The notes beneath the pieces were generated by a model, which searched no databases, was not told the DNA's origin, and saw only the letters and a list, made by a program, of their open reading frames with translations. A stretch of 64,000 nt of DNA. It comes from Gammaproteobacteria bacterium. Lineage in GTDB: Bacteria > Pseudomonadota > Gammaproteobacteria > Pseudomonadales > JAUIET01. Below are positions 47,487 to 57,491 of this stretch, piece after piece. Every line of letters begins with the position of its first letter. The first letter of the stretch is position 1. The stretch covers positions 24,980 to 88,979 of the forward strand of contig JAUIHW010000012.1 of NCBI GenBank assembly GCA_030431775.1, read 5' to 3'. The position numbers were made by a program, and so were the translations under genes.

Positions 47487-47492
47487 TATACT
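47487..47492 (+). promoter_or_regulatory. Possible -10 box upstream of hfq
   Basis: TATACT lies 84 nt before hfq, without a recognisable -35 box. The leader between it and hfq contains two short hairpins, GAGC-GATAA-GCTC (47504-47516) and CTCG-CAG-CGAG. hfq is known to have its own promoters in E. coli, within and after miaA. Confidence 0.3.
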
Positions 47493-47576
47493 ATGGTGTG
47501 AGAGAGCGATAAGCTCTGGGTATTATCTCGCAGCGAGGTGGTCTGCAGCCCAAGCTTTTAAACAGGAGAAATAGCA

Positions 47577-47822
47577 ATGTCGAAGGGGCATACCTTACAA
47601 GACCCTTACCTTAACGTGCTGCGCAAGGAGCGCGTCCCGGTGTCCATTTATCTTGTCAATGGCATCAAACTCCAGGGGCAGATCGAATCATTTGACCAGT
47701 TCGTCGTGTTGCTTAAAAACACGGTCAGTCAAATGGTGTACAAACACGCCATCTCTACTGTGGTGCCGTCGCGTAATGTGCGTATTCCGCAGCAGTCTGG
47801 CGACAACAACGAAGAGTCTTAA
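47577..47822 (+). CDS. hfq: RNA chaperone Hfq
   Basis: Hexameric Sm-like ring that pairs small RNAs with mRNAs. 81 residues. Sm1 strand region: [26 protein letters not shown]; Sm2: [12 protein letters not shown]. The AGGAG ribosome site is 8 nt before ATG. The C-terminal tail is short, as in Pseudomonas Hfq (82 residues), unlike the longer E. coli tail. It is followed by hflX. Confidence 0.97.
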   Translation: MSKGHTLQDPYLNVLRKERVPVSIYLVNGIKLQGQIESFDQFVVLLKNTVSQMVYKHAISTVVPSRNVRIPQQSGDNNEES

Positions 47823-47855
47823 TGCCGCCGAAAGCCGGCATTAAACGCCACCTTA

Positions 47856-49145
47856 TTGTTCTTTGAGCGTCACCAGAGCGGCGAGCAGGCCGTTCTGGTT
47901 CATATCGATATTGCCGGCGATGGCCTGGTGTCACCTCCCGGAGAATTCAGGGAACTGGCCAGCTCTGCGGGTGCAACGGTCTGTGAGATGGTTTCGGCGC
48001 ACCGCTTTCAACCGAATTCCAATATCCTGATTCGTCCCGGCAAGCTTGCGGAAGTGGCGGCGGCTGTTAAGGACCAGTCAGCTGAGCTGGTGATTTTCAG
48101 TCAACCCTTAAGCCCCAGCCAGCAGCGTAACCTCGAACGTGAGCTTGACTGCCGGGTGATTGACCGCACCGGTCTTATCCTGGACATATTCTCCCAGCGC
48201 GCACGCACCCATGAAGGTAAGCTGCAGGTTGAGCTTGCGCAGCTGAACTACGTGGCCACCCGACTGGTTCGTGGCTGGACCCACCTGGAGCGGCAAAAAG
48301 GCGGCATCGGCTTGCGCGGACCGGGTGAAACTCAACTGGAAACCGATCGGCGCCTGATCCGGCAACGAATTCGTTCCATTCAGGCGCGACTGGATAAAGT
48401 ACAGGCTCAACGCGCCTTGGGGCGCCGCTCGCGCGAACGTTCCTCAATTCCCACGGTTTCTCTGGTGGGCTACACCAACGCCGGCAAGTCCACCCTGTTC
48501 AATCAGCTCACCGAGGCCAGCGTGTATTCCGCTGATCAACTGTTTGCCACCCTGGATCCGACCCTGCGGCGGGTAGAGTTGCCTGGTGTGGGTCCGGTCG
48601 TGGTTGCTGACACCGTTGGCTTTATCCGCGACCTGCCACACAAGCTGGTCGATGCCTTCAAGGCAACGCTGGAAGAGACCGTGCAGGCTGATCTGTTATT
48701 GCATGTGGTCGATGCAGCCGATCCCGCCCGGGATGACAACATGCAAGCGGTTGAGGATGTATTGCATGAACTGGGTGCCGATGCAGTACCGACGCTGCTG
48801 GTTTACAACAAAATTGATCAGTTAGAGCGTGGCGAGGCACGCGTTGACCTGGATGCCAACGGAGCACCGCGCTGCGTTTATACATCCGCCGTGAGCGGCG
48901 AGGGTATGGAGCTGCTGAAACAGGCGGCTGCAAAACGCCTGGACAGCAAGCTGCTGCACGTGACGCTGTCGATCGCCGCCTCCCAATCGCGCTTGCGCGC
49001 CCGCCTGTACGAGCACAAGTCGGTGCTGCAAGAGCGCTATGATGAGCGCGGGCAGTGTGTGCTCGAAATCAAAGCGCCCGAAGCGGATCTTCGGCGTTGG
49101 CTTAAAGCCGAAAATATAGCCTGGTCGCGTCTCGCCGACGTGTAA
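47856..49145 (+). CDS. hflX: Ribosome-splitting GTPase HflX
   Basis: GTPase that separates stalled or stressed 70S ribosomes. 429 residues. N-terminal HflX domain with RPGKLAEVAA and IDRTGLILDIF, linker GLRGPGETQLETDRRLI, then the G domain: VGYTNAGKSTLFN (about residue 205), DTVGFIRDLPHKLVDAF, NKID. No ATG or GTG lies between the hfq stop and TTG 47856 in this frame, so TTG is taken as start. 33 nt separate it from hfq, and 71 nt from hflK. Confidence 0.95.
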   Translation: MFFERHQSGEQAVLVHIDIAGDGLVSPPGEFRELASSAGATVCEMVSAHRFQPNSNILIRPGKLAEVAAAVKDQSAELVIFSQPLSPSQQRNLERELDCRVIDRTGLILDIFSQRARTHEGKLQVELAQLNYVATRLVRGWTHLERQKGGIGLRGPGETQLETDRRLIRQRIRSIQARLDKVQAQRALGRRSRERSSIPTVSLVGYTNAGKSTLFNQLTEASVYSADQLFATLDPTLRRVELPGVGPVVVADTVGFIRDLPHKLVDAFKATLEETVQADLLLHVVDAADPARDDNMQAVEDVLHELGADAVPTLLVYNKIDQLERGEARVDLDANGAPRCVYTSAVSGEGMELLKQAAAKRLDSKLLHVTLSIAASQSRLRARLYEHKSVLQERYDERGQCVLEIKAPEADLRRWLKAENIAWSRLADV

Positions 49146-49180
49146 ACCTATTGCTTCAAGCCCCACCGCCTGGTGAATTC

Positions 49181-49189
49181 TGCTACACT
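49181..49189 (+). promoter_or_regulatory. Candidate extended -10 promoter for hflK-hflC
   Basis: TG-C-TACACT lies 28 nt before the hflK ATG, identical to the element before waaA. CAGGAG at about 49206-49211 serves as the ribosome site. Confidence 0.4.
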
Positions 49190-49216
49190 CCCCGTCGTTA
49201 AAAACAGGAGATTTCT

Positions 49217-50356
49217 ATGGCCTGGAATGAGCCGGGGAATAACGGCAAAGGCTCAAAAGACCCCTGGGGCAACAACAATGACGGCCCCCCGGATCTTGAT
49301 GAAGCTTTCAAGCGCTTTCAAGAGCGCCTGGGTGGAATATTCGGTGGTGGTTCCGCTGGTGGCAGCGGTGCTTCCGGCGGCAGTATGGGAGCCGGAGGCT
49401 TCGGGGTTTTTCTCACCGCGGTACTGATTATCTGGGCCGCCTCCGGCCTTTATCAGGTCGACCAGCAGGAACAGGCGGTGGTATTGCGTCTCGGCAAATA
49501 CCACATCACCAACGGCGCCGGTCTGCACTGGAACCCACGTTTTATTGACAGTGTTCACAAGGAGAACGTTACCCGAGTGCGTTCCATCCGCCATTCGGCA
49601 CATATGTTGACCGAGGATGAAAACATCGTTGACGTATCACTGTCTGTGCAATACACCATCAATGACCTGCAGAAATTCCTGCTCGCCATCCGAGACCCGG
49701 AAGTAAGCCTGCAGCATGCAACCGAAAGTGCGCTGCGCCACGTGGTGGGTAGCTCGCTGATGGACCAGGTGTTGACAGCGGGTCGTGAGGAAATCGCGAT
49801 TCGTGTTCAGGGCCGTTTGCAGGAGTACCTGGACCTGTACCAAACCGGGCTGGATGTCGCCAAAGTCAATATAGAAGATACCCAACCACCGGAGCAGGTG
49901 AAAGCCGCGTTCGACGATGTAATTGAAGCCCGTGAGGACGAAGTACGGTCGCGCAACGAAGCCGATGCCTATGCCAACCAGATCGTACCGGAAGCGCGGG
50001 GTTTGGCGCAGCGGCAACTGGAAGAAGCGAACGCTTACAAAGAACGGGTGGTCGCCAATGCTGAGGGTGAGGCCGAGCGCTTTGAAAAACTGCTAACCGA
50101 GTATCGTAAGGCGCCTCAGGTTACCCGTGAGCGGCTGTACTTTGAGACTGTCCAGGAAGTGATGGAGAACAGCTCCAAGGTTATGATTGACGTAGACGGC
50201 GGCAATAACCTGCTCTACCTGCCGCTTGACAAGATTGTTCAGCAATCCGGTTCCAGTGCCAGCAATTCGGTGCAGATTCGTGACCTGACCGATCGAGTGG
50301 TTCGACAGATTCGGGCCGACAGCCAGAATAACAGCCGTCGCAGGGAGGGCCGCTAG
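49217..50356 (+). CDS. hflK: FtsH protease modulator HflK
   Basis: Single-pass inner-membrane SPFH protein that forms a large cage with HflC around FtsH. 379 residues. A glycine-rich cytoplasmic N-terminus (GNNGKGSKDPWGNNNDGPP, then a Gly/Ser run at about 40-60) precedes a membrane helix (about 62-80) and the band-7 domain (YQVDQQEQAVVLRLGKYH). The C-terminal half is a long charged helix. It is immediately followed by hflC with a 1-nt gap. Confidence 0.95.
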   Translation: MAWNEPGNNGKGSKDPWGNNNDGPPDLDEAFKRFQERLGGIFGGGSAGGSGASGGSMGAGGFGVFLTAVLIIWAASGLYQVDQQEQAVVLRLGKYHITNGAGLHWNPRFIDSVHKENVTRVRSIRHSAHMLTEDENIVDVSLSVQYTINDLQKFLLAIRDPEVSLQHATESALRHVVGSSLMDQVLTAGREEIAIRVQGRLQEYLDLYQTGLDVAKVNIEDTQPPEQVKAAFDDVIEAREDEVRSRNEADAYANQIVPEARGLAQRQLEEANAYKERVVANAEGEAERFEKLLTEYRKAPQVTRERLYFETVQEVMENSSKVMIDVDGGNNLLYLPLDKIVQQSGSSASNSVQIRDLTDRVVRQIRADSQNNSRRREGR

Positions 50357-50357
50357 T

Positions 50358-51230
50358 ATGCAAGGTCGAAGTTTTGCAATCACTGTGCTGCTGATCTTTG
50401 TCGCGATGCTGGCATCGATGAGCATATTTGTTATCAAGGAAACCGAGCGCGCGGTGATGCTGCGCTTTGGTGAAATCGTAAAGCCGGATATTCCGCCCGG
50501 TTTGCATTTCAAACTGCCTTTTGTGAACTCAGTGCGAAAATTTGACGGTCGCATTTTGACTGTGGATGCGCGCCCCGAGAATTTTCTGACCGTCGAGAAG
50601 AAAGGCGTGGAAGTGGACTGGTACGCCAAGTGGATCATCTCGGACGTCGCCAAGTTCTATACCGCGACGAATGGTGAAGTGTTGCGAGCCCATGCGCTTT
50701 TGTCGCAGCGCATCAATACCGGCTTGCGTAACCAGTTTGGTGAGCGAACCCTGCACGAAGTGATCTCCGGTGAGCGTGAAGAGCTGATGACCGAGCTGAC
50801 CGATCAGCTGGACCGCATTGGTCAGACCGATTTTGGCCTGCGGGTTGTGGATGTTCGGGTCAAACAGATTGACCTGCCCCCGACGGTCAGTGAGGCGGTA
50901 TATGACCGGATGCGTACTGAGCGGCAACGTGAAGCCGCAGAGCATCGTTCTCAGGGCCGCGAGCTCGCTGAAGGTATTCGGGCGGACGCTGACCGGCAGC
51001 GCACGGTGATTGAAGCGGAAGCTTACCGCGAAGCGGAACAGATTCGTGGTGCTGGTGATGCGACGGCGACGGCAATCTACGCCAAGGCTTACAACAAAGA
51101 CCCGGAATTCTATGCCTTCACCCGAAGCCTGAAAGCTTACCGGGAGTCTTTTAGTAACAAGGGTGATGTATTGCTGCTTGAACCGGATAGCGACTTCTTC
51201 CGCTATTTGAAGGACATTCGCGGAAACTGA
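50358..51230 (+). CDS. hflC: FtsH protease modulator HflC
   Basis: Partner of HflK, 290 residues. The N-terminal membrane helix (residues 6-24) is followed by the SPFH domain, with VIKETERAVMLRFGEIVKPDIPPGLHFKLPF, and a C-terminal helical part rich in Glu/Arg (REAAEHRSQGRELAEGIRADADRQRT). It ends before a DUF2065 gene after 15 nt. HflKC regulates degradation of membrane proteins by FtsH. Confidence 0.95.
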   Translation: MQGRSFAITVLLIFVAMLASMSIFVIKETERAVMLRFGEIVKPDIPPGLHFKLPFVNSVRKFDGRILTVDARPENFLTVEKKGVEVDWYAKWIISDVAKFYTATNGEVLRAHALLSQRINTGLRNQFGERTLHEVISGEREELMTELTDQLDRIGQTDFGLRVVDVRVKQIDLPPTVSEAVYDRMRTERQREAAEHRSQGRELAEGIRADADRQRTVIEAEAYREAEQIRGAGDATATAIYAKAYNKDPEFYAFTRSLKAYRESFSNKGDVLLLEPDSDFFRYLKDIRGN

Positions 51231-51245
51231 TCAGCAGGCTGAGCT

Positions 51246-51431
51246 ATGTGGCATGAAATCTGGATAGCCGCCTGCCTGGTGCTGGTGATCGAAGGTATTC
51301 TGCCCTTTGTCAGCCCACGATCCTATCGCAGTGCGGCATTGTCCGCTGCGAGCCTCAATGACAGTCAGCTGAGAATAATCGGGCTGGGTAGCATGGTAGT
51401 AGGCACCGCATTGTTGTACCTGATCAACTGA
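51246..51431 (+). CDS. DUF2065 small membrane protein (YjeT family)
   Basis: 61-residue protein with two membrane helices (about residues 5-22 and 43-60). The family regularly sits between hflC and hisZ or purA in gammaproteobacteria; its function is unknown. Conserved features visible are ACLVLVIEGILPFVSPRSYR and LRIIGLGSMVVGTALLYLI. Its last base is the first base of the hisZ ATG (TGATG), so the two are coupled. Confidence 0.88.
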   Translation: MWHEIWIAACLVLVIEGILPFVSPRSYRSAALSAASLNDSQLRIIGLGSMVVGTALLYLIN

Positions 51432-52597
51432 TGGATGCCAGGCCCGCCGAACGCTGGCAATTGCCGGACGGTATTGAAGAGCTGTTGCCCGGGCGGGCCG
51501 GTGCGCTGGAATCTGCCCGCCGCCAGCTGCTGGATCATTTTCAGCGCTGGGGCTACCAGTTCGTGATTCCTCCCTTGCTGGAATTTGCCGATTCCCTGTT
51601 GGTTGGTCTGGGTGAAGACCTGGATTTACAAACGTTCAAAATCATCGACCAGTTGAGTGGTCGCATGCTCGGCATACGGGCCGATATTACCCCGCAAACC
51701 GCCCGTATGGATGCACACAGCCTGGCACATAGCGGCGCGCAGCGCCTGTGTTACGCGGGCAGTGTTCTGCACGCCAATCCCAGTGGGCTGAAGGCGTCGC
51801 GTGCGCCGATCAAAGCCGGTGCCGAGCTGTACGGTGTCGCAGACGTGCAGGGTGATATTGAAATCATTTCGTTGATGCTCGACAGCCTGCAACAGTTGGG
51901 CCTGCAAGAATTGACTCTGGACCTGGGCCATGTCGGTTTTTTCCGCAATCTGATTGACAACAGTGGCCTGCAGACCGATCAGGCTCAGGTTCTGTTTGCG
52001 CTGCTGCAAACCAAGGCATTGTCGGACCTTGAGGTCTGGCTGAGTGATAATGTCAGTGATGCAGGCTTGCAGCGCAGCCTGTTAAAGCTGGCGCAGCTCA
52101 ATGGCGGACGCGAAGTGCTTACTACGGCCCGTGAGATGTCGGACAATGTTGTGCTGCACCAGGCGCTGGACGATTTAGACAGCATTGCCGAGACGGTTAT
52201 TCAGCGCTTCCCGCAGGTATCGCTGTATTTCGATCTGGGCGAGCTGCGCGGCTTCAATTATCACTCTGGGCTGGTGTTTGCCGCGTATTCACCCGGTGTG
52301 GGCCGGGCGGTGGCTAACGGTGGCCGTTATGATGACATAGGGGCCGCTTTTGGCAGGGCCCGACCGGCAACCGGTTTTAATACAGACTTGAAAACCCTGT
52401 TGTCGTTGCTGCCCGAGCCGCCGGCGACTGAGCCTGGTGGAGTGATCAGTGCACCGGCCAGTGCAGATGCCGGCTTGTGGGCGGCCGTACAGCAGTTGCG
52501 CGCGGCCGGCGAGACGGTGGTTTATGATTTTGATGACGAGCAGGCCACAGGCCGGCAATTGACTCAGCAGGCCGACGGTCGCTGGGTGGTTGAATAA
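51431..52597 (+). CDS. hisZ: ATP phosphoribosyltransferase regulatory subunit HisZ
   Basis: Histidyl-tRNA-synthetase-like protein without aminoacylation activity that binds short-form HisG and makes the first enzyme of histidine synthesis active and feedback-regulated. 388 residues. The class II core shows LPDGIEELLPGRAGALESARR and GEDLDLQTFKIIDQLSGRMLGIRADITPQTARMDA. Its presence implies a short HisG elsewhere. Located between the DUF2065 gene (1-nt overlap) and purA (24-nt gap), as in Pseudomonas. Confidence 0.94.
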   Translation: MDARPAERWQLPDGIEELLPGRAGALESARRQLLDHFQRWGYQFVIPPLLEFADSLLVGLGEDLDLQTFKIIDQLSGRMLGIRADITPQTARMDAHSLAHSGAQRLCYAGSVLHANPSGLKASRAPIKAGAELYGVADVQGDIEIISLMLDSLQQLGLQELTLDLGHVGFFRNLIDNSGLQTDQAQVLFALLQTKALSDLEVWLSDNVSDAGLQRSLLKLAQLNGGREVLTTAREMSDNVVLHQALDDLDSIAETVIQRFPQVSLYFDLGELRGFNYHSGLVFAAYSPGVGRAVANGGRYDDIGAAFGRARPATGFNTDLKTLLSLLPEPPATEPGGVISAPASADAGLWAAVQQLRAAGETVVYDFDDEQATGRQLTQQADGRWVVE

Positions 52598-53917
<1,320 letters not shown>

Positions 53918-53944
53918 ACAATAATTTTGTACGACGGAAAGCCC

Positions 53945-54057
53945 GGCAGCGCACCAAGCAGTGCCTTTCGAGACACGCCGTAAACCCATCCCTGGGGGCT
54001 CGTCTTCGGCATCCATGCCTCAGAACGGTCTCGAAAGGCACTGCTTGGTGCGCTGCC
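53945..54057. repeat. 30-bp perfect inverted repeat element (MITE/ICE-like) after purA
   Basis: Arms at 53945-53974 and 54028-54057 are exact reverse complements over 30 bp, separated by 53 bp. The spacer begins ACGCCGTAAACCCATCCC, a phrase I recall from dispersed hairpin repeats of marine gammaproteobacteria (GCCGTAAA..CATCC..GGGGGCTCG followed by GGCATCCATGCC). It is unrelated to the REPIN at 33234. It may double as a bidirectional terminator between purA and the convergent ligase gene. Confidence 0.8.
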
Positions 54058-54118
54058 TTACTGCCGAATTCGAATCCATTCTATGTGTAAGAAAGACGAT
54101 GAAATAAGTAGGCGCAAA

Positions 54119-54135
54119 GGCGTTGAATCAACGCC
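54119..54135 (-). terminator. Possible terminator of the acyl-CoA ligase gene
   Basis: GGCGTTG-loop-CAACGCC is a perfect 7-bp stem with a 3-nt loop, 42 nt beyond the ligase stop. It is followed on the minus strand only by TTT, so termination would be weak. The 54058-54176 stretch holds no convincing gene. Confidence 0.4.
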
Positions 54136-54176
54136 GGTGGTCAATTATCCAAAGAATCTATATATGGTTACCGGAC

Positions 54177-55751
54177 CTAAACCTGCCGATCCTTCCCTTC
54201 CCAATACTGCGCCCGCAATGCCTTTTTGTCCGGTTTGCCCACCGCTGTATTCGGAATCATATCCGTGTAATCAATTGACTTGGGCGCATACACCGAGCCC
54301 TTGGCTTGCTTAACCTGTTCGGTGAGTTCTTCGGTCAGTGAGTCACTGGCTTCAATACCGGGTTTCAGTACAACCACCGCTTTCACGGCTTCGCCCCATT
54401 TTTCGTCGGGTACCCCAATAACAGCCACCTGGGCGACCGCGTCGTGGGCAGAGAGGACGTCTTCGGTTTCACGCGGGAATACGTTGAATCCGCCGCTGAC
54501 AATCATGTCTTTCTTGCGGTCAACAATATACAGGAAGCCTTCGTCATCGAAACGGCCAATGTCACCGGTGTGTAGCCAGCCGCCGGCCAGGGCTTCGGCG
54601 GTTTGCTCGGGTTTGTTCAGATAACCCTGCATCACCAGTGGCCCGCGCACGCAGATTTCACCGGCTTCACCCGGGCCGACTGGTTCGTTATTGTCGTCCA
54701 GCAAGGCCAGTTTCACCCAGGGGTTTGGCCGGCCGCAGGAACTGAGGCGCTCGGGTTTGCTGAGGTCGTGTTCGCCTTTGCGCATATTGGTCAGCACCAT
54801 CGGTGCTTCTGACTGGCCGAAAAACTGGTAGAAGATCGGGCCCCATTTTTCAATGGCCTCTTTCAGCCGCGCCGGGCTAATTGGCGAGGCGCCGTAGAAA
54901 ATGGTCTCCAGGCTGGACAGCTTGGCGGTGCTGGCGCGCGGGTGGTCCATCAGGTAGTACAACATCACCGGTACCAGCATGGTGGCGGTTATCCGATGTT
55001 GCTCGACCATGTCGAAGAACTCATCCGGATTGAAGCCCTGCATCACGTAAAACGCACCGCCTTTCTGTAGCACCGGAATAAAAAATGCGGCGGCGGCATG
55101 TGACAGCGGTGTTGCAATGAGCATGCGCAGGTCTTCCGGAAATTCCCATTCGATCATCTGGATCATGGTCATATAAGAAGCGCAGCGGTGATTCTGCATA
55201 ACGCCTTTAGGCTTGCCGGTAGTGCCACCGGTGTAGGTGAACGAAGAAATGGCATCCGGGTCAATACCGGGGTTCTGCAGGGGCTGGGGTTCAAATGTTT
55301 CGGCCAGTGCCAGGTAATCCTCACCGACCTCGGTTGGGCCAAAACCCAGCAGGTTTTTCAGGCCTGGAACGCGTTCCTTCAGCTCAGCTGCCCGTTGCTG
55401 GAACAGCGACGAGTCGAAGATCAGGGTCGTGATGGAGGCATCTTCCAGCACATAAGCGTGGTCGTCGAGCGAGCCGAGCGGGTGCAGCGGGGTGCCGACA
55501 CAGCCGGCCAGCTGCATGGCGGCGATATTTGCCAATACTTCCGGGCGGTTACCGGAGACCACGGCCACGCGTTCGCCATTTTCGATGCCGCGTGAGCGCA
55601 GCGCCTGCACCAGCTGGCTGGTCATGTCGCGAACTTCGCGGTAAGTTTTTACTTTATCGCCCAGGTAAAGACAGGGCTCGGTGTCGTAGCGGTTTAGCCC
55701 TTCTATCAGCATTTCTGCCATGATTGGGGCGTCATGAATGGGGTCGGCCAT
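54177..55751 (-). CDS. AMP-dependent acyl-CoA ligase (FadD-like)
   Basis: ANL-superfamily ligase of 524 residues that activates a carboxylic acid with ATP and CoA. P-loop-like motif YTGGTTGKPKGV (about residue 175), FYQFFGQSEAP (A5), GWLHTGDIGRFDDEGFLYIVDRKKDMIVSGGFNVFP (A7-A8 hinge) and the catalytic lysine near the end in TAVGKPDKKALR. Chain-length or aromatic specificity cannot be read. ATG 55751 is chosen; TTG 55757 is also in frame. It stands alone. A 6-bp inverted repeat GTCAAC/GTTGAC spans the start region and might be an operator. Confidence 0.88.
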   Translation of the reverse strand: MADPIHDAPIMAEMLIEGLNRYDTEPCLYLGDKVKTYREVRDMTSQLVQALRSRGIENGERVAVVSGNRPEVLANIAAMQLAGCVGTPLHPLGSLDDHAYVLEDASITTLIFDSSLFQQRAAELKERVPGLKNLLGFGPTEVGEDYLALAETFEPQPLQNPGIDPDAISSFTYTGGTTGKPKGVMQNHRCASYMTMIQMIEWEFPEDLRMLIATPLSHAAAAFFIPVLQKGGAFYVMQGFNPDEFFDMVEQHRITATMLVPVMLYYLMDHPRASTAKLSSLETIFYGASPISPARLKEAIEKWGPIFYQFFGQSEAPMVLTNMRKGEHDLSKPERLSSCGRPNPWVKLALLDDNNEPVGPGEAGEICVRGPLVMQGYLNKPEQTAEALAGGWLHTGDIGRFDDEGFLYIVDRKKDMIVSGGFNVFPRETEDVLSAHDAVAQVAVIGVPDEKWGEAVKAVVVLKPGIEASDSLTEELTEQVKQAKGSVYAPKSIDYTDMIPNTAVGKPDKKALRAQYWEGKDRQV

Positions 55752-55830
55752 AGTCAACTACCAGTGTTTGTGTTGACCATAGCGTACTGACGGCTGTTAC
55801 AAGCGTCCAGCTACCAAATGTTTAGAAACG

Positions 55831-55865
55831 GCCACTATATGCGGCTTGAGCCGGCACATAGTGGC
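55831..55865 (-). terminator. Hairpin terminator candidate after the DUF4332 gene
   Basis: GCCACTAT pairs with ATAGTGGC and the stem continues through TGC/GCA and GGC/GCC with one mismatch and one bulge; loop TTGAG or similar. It lies 14 nt past the DUF4332 stop. The following minus-strand sequence CGTTTC is a poor T-tract. Confidence 0.45.
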
Positions 55866-55878
55866 GCAGGTAGTGGCG

Positions 55879-56286
55879 TTAGTGAGTGATGGTGGGTGGC
55901 AGTGTTTTGGCCTGCGCAACCCAATTGCTCACCTGCTTCAGGCTGGGTAATGAGCGAACCAGCTTTTTCTTGGCATTGGTGTCGGCCATTGCCTGGGTCA
56001 GGTTTTCCGCGTTGCGGTTACGCAGCTCTTTGACTGTGTCCACGCCAGCCGCTTCCAACAGCTCAGAGTATTCTTCACCGACACCCTTGATGCGCATCAG
56101 GTCGGCCATGTTCACCCACTTGAGCAGTTGTGCTTCAGAGCAGCCTGACTTCTCGGCAGCTGCTTTGCGGCCCTTTTTGTCACAGCACAGCTTTAACAAT
56201 GCGTCGGTGGTTTTAATGCCGGCAGCGCGTAGCTTGTCCCTGTTGGCTGGGCCGATGCCCTCGATGGTATCAATTGAGTAACCCAT
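55879..56286 (-). CDS. DUF4332 helix-hairpin-helix protein
   Basis: 135-residue protein with two helix-hairpin-helix-like segments: IEGIGPANRDKLRAAGI near the N-terminus and IKGVGEEYSELLEAAGV in the middle, the DUF4332 layout. HhH pairs usually bind DNA backbone without sequence preference. There is no signal peptide or membrane helix. It stands between the ligase gene and a methyltransferase gene, with its own gap on each side (about 100-130 nt). The function is unknown. Confidence 0.8.
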   Translation of the reverse strand: MGYSIDTIEGIGPANRDKLRAAGIKTTDALLKLCCDKKGRKAAAEKSGCSEAQLLKWVNMADLMRIKGVGEEYSELLEAAGVDTVKELRNRNAENLTQAMADTNAKKKLVRSLPSLKQVSNWVAQAKTLPPTITH

Positions 56287-56390
56287 TATCTGCTCCTTAG
56301 TGGTCTATTTAAGCTGGGGTGCAAAGATACTAAATCAGTTACGGCAAAAGTGAAAGGCTGCGACTCAGCGCAATTGCTACAAATTGAAAA

Positions 56391-57002
56391 TTATTCGGCC
56401 GGTTTGCGCGCCTTGATGGTTTTCACAACATCCAGAAACAAATGGTTGGTCTCCAGTATCTCGAAGCCGGCTGCGACCACATTGTCAGTGGTCATGCGAT
56501 TCATATCCGGGCCGAAGCGTTTGCTGAGCAGGGTCATGAAATCCATCATCAGGCTGAAGGGAAGGTAGCGGCTGCCGGTGTGCTCGAACATATACAGCTC
56601 ACCGCCTGGCTTCAGCACGCGTTTAATGCTTTGCAAACCTTCAATCGGCCGGGGAACCGAGCAAAAAGTGCACGATGTAAACACCTGGTCGAACTCATTG
56701 TCGGCAAAGCTCAGGTCGTGCACATCCATCACCTGGGCGTTGATGTGGCCATCATAGGCAGCCACTCGTGGTGCGGCCACCTCCAGCATGGCCGGGCTGA
56801 TGTCGATCGCCTCAATGGTTTTGCCGCTCGGGAAGGAAGCGATGTCCAGACCAGTGCCCAATGCCATAAACAGTATCCTGCCATCCATTTGGCTGAACAG
56901 TTCCCGCTTGAACGGCGCCCAGCGTTCCTCGCCGCCTTTGCCGGCCATAAAATCAAAATTAGGCGCGGCCTTGTCCCATTTGCGCTGTGTTGCCAGGTCC
57001 AT
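56391..57002 (-). CDS. Class I SAM-dependent methyltransferase (UbiE/PmtA-like)
   Basis: 203 residues from ATG 57002. An N-terminal RKWDKAAPNFDFMAGKG resembles the opening of UbiE and phospholipid N-methyltransferases. The SAM site is LFMALGTGLDIASFP (degenerate motif I), then IEAIDISPAMLEVA, FTSCTFCSVP and LKPGGELYMFEHTGS. Its ATG shares a base with the stop of the upstream membrane-protein gene (TAATG). A lipid or quinone substrate is possible; not provable from sequence. Confidence 0.82.
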   Translation of the reverse strand: MDLATQRKWDKAAPNFDFMAGKGGEERWAPFKRELFSQMDGRILFMALGTGLDIASFPSGKTIEAIDISPAMLEVAAPRVAAYDGHINAQVMDVHDLSFADNEFDQVFTSCTFCSVPRPIEGLQSIKRVLKPGGELYMFEHTGSRYLPFSLMMDFMTLLSKRFGPDMNRMTTDNVVAAGFEILETNHLFLDVVKTIKARKPAE

Positions 57003-57394
57003 TACTTGCTTGCCTCCGAGCCAGATGCCTGCGGGCCGCGCATTTGGTTGTTGACAATCCATACTACGGTAATCGTAATAAAACCAATCAGGGCGCCGAG
57101 CAGCACAGCGGGCAGCAGACCAAGCGGATGCATACTGGCCCACATGCCGACGACCATGCCGCTATACATACCTGTTAGCATTACCGGCAGCATGACTTCC
57201 ATGGCCCCAAACCAATAGCCAAAAGGGAAAAACACCAGCATAGACAGGGCCATGCCCACCGCCATGGCCACAAACATTGCCAGTAGCATATTCCAGCTGG
57301 TATCAAATATCAGGTAGCATATGGCGGCTATAAAAGCGCCACATACCAGGTTGGCAGCCAGGTCGCCAAGTACAAAATACAATCGCTTATCCAT
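57002..57394 (-). CDS. Methionine-rich four-helix membrane protein, function unknown
   Basis: 130-residue integral membrane protein with about four predicted helices (near 10-28, 35-58, 65-88, 90-112) and a short polar C-terminal tail. 14 of 130 residues are methionine, many in the membrane: MLLAMFVAMAVGMALSM, then MEVMLPVMLTGMYSGMVVGM. This could reflect metal handling or simply a flexible core. It is translationally coupled to the following methyltransferase through TAATG, so the two probably work together, perhaps on a lipid. I do not recognise the family. Confidence 0.72.
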   Translation of the reverse strand: MDKRLYFVLGDLAANLVCGAFIAAICYLIFDTSWNMLLAMFVAMAVGMALSMLVFFPFGYWFGAMEVMLPVMLTGMYSGMVVGMWASMHPLGLLPAVLLGALIGFITITVVWIVNNQMRGPQASGSEASK

Positions 57395-57491
57395 AGGCTT
57401 TTTTAACAGCGTATTTGTTGCTGATCAATTTGTCGCACAGAATACCACTTAAATTGGCACACGGCAGCGATAACAGAAAGAGGTATTACTG

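Noticed and set aside
54083..54313. Small plus-strand open frame after purA
   Set aside because: Half of it lies antisense to the acyl-CoA ligase; no conserved sequence.
56442..57218. 258-codon plus-strand open frame
   Set aside because: Antisense to the methyltransferase and membrane-protein genes; low-complexity His/Ala-rich translation with no recognisable family.
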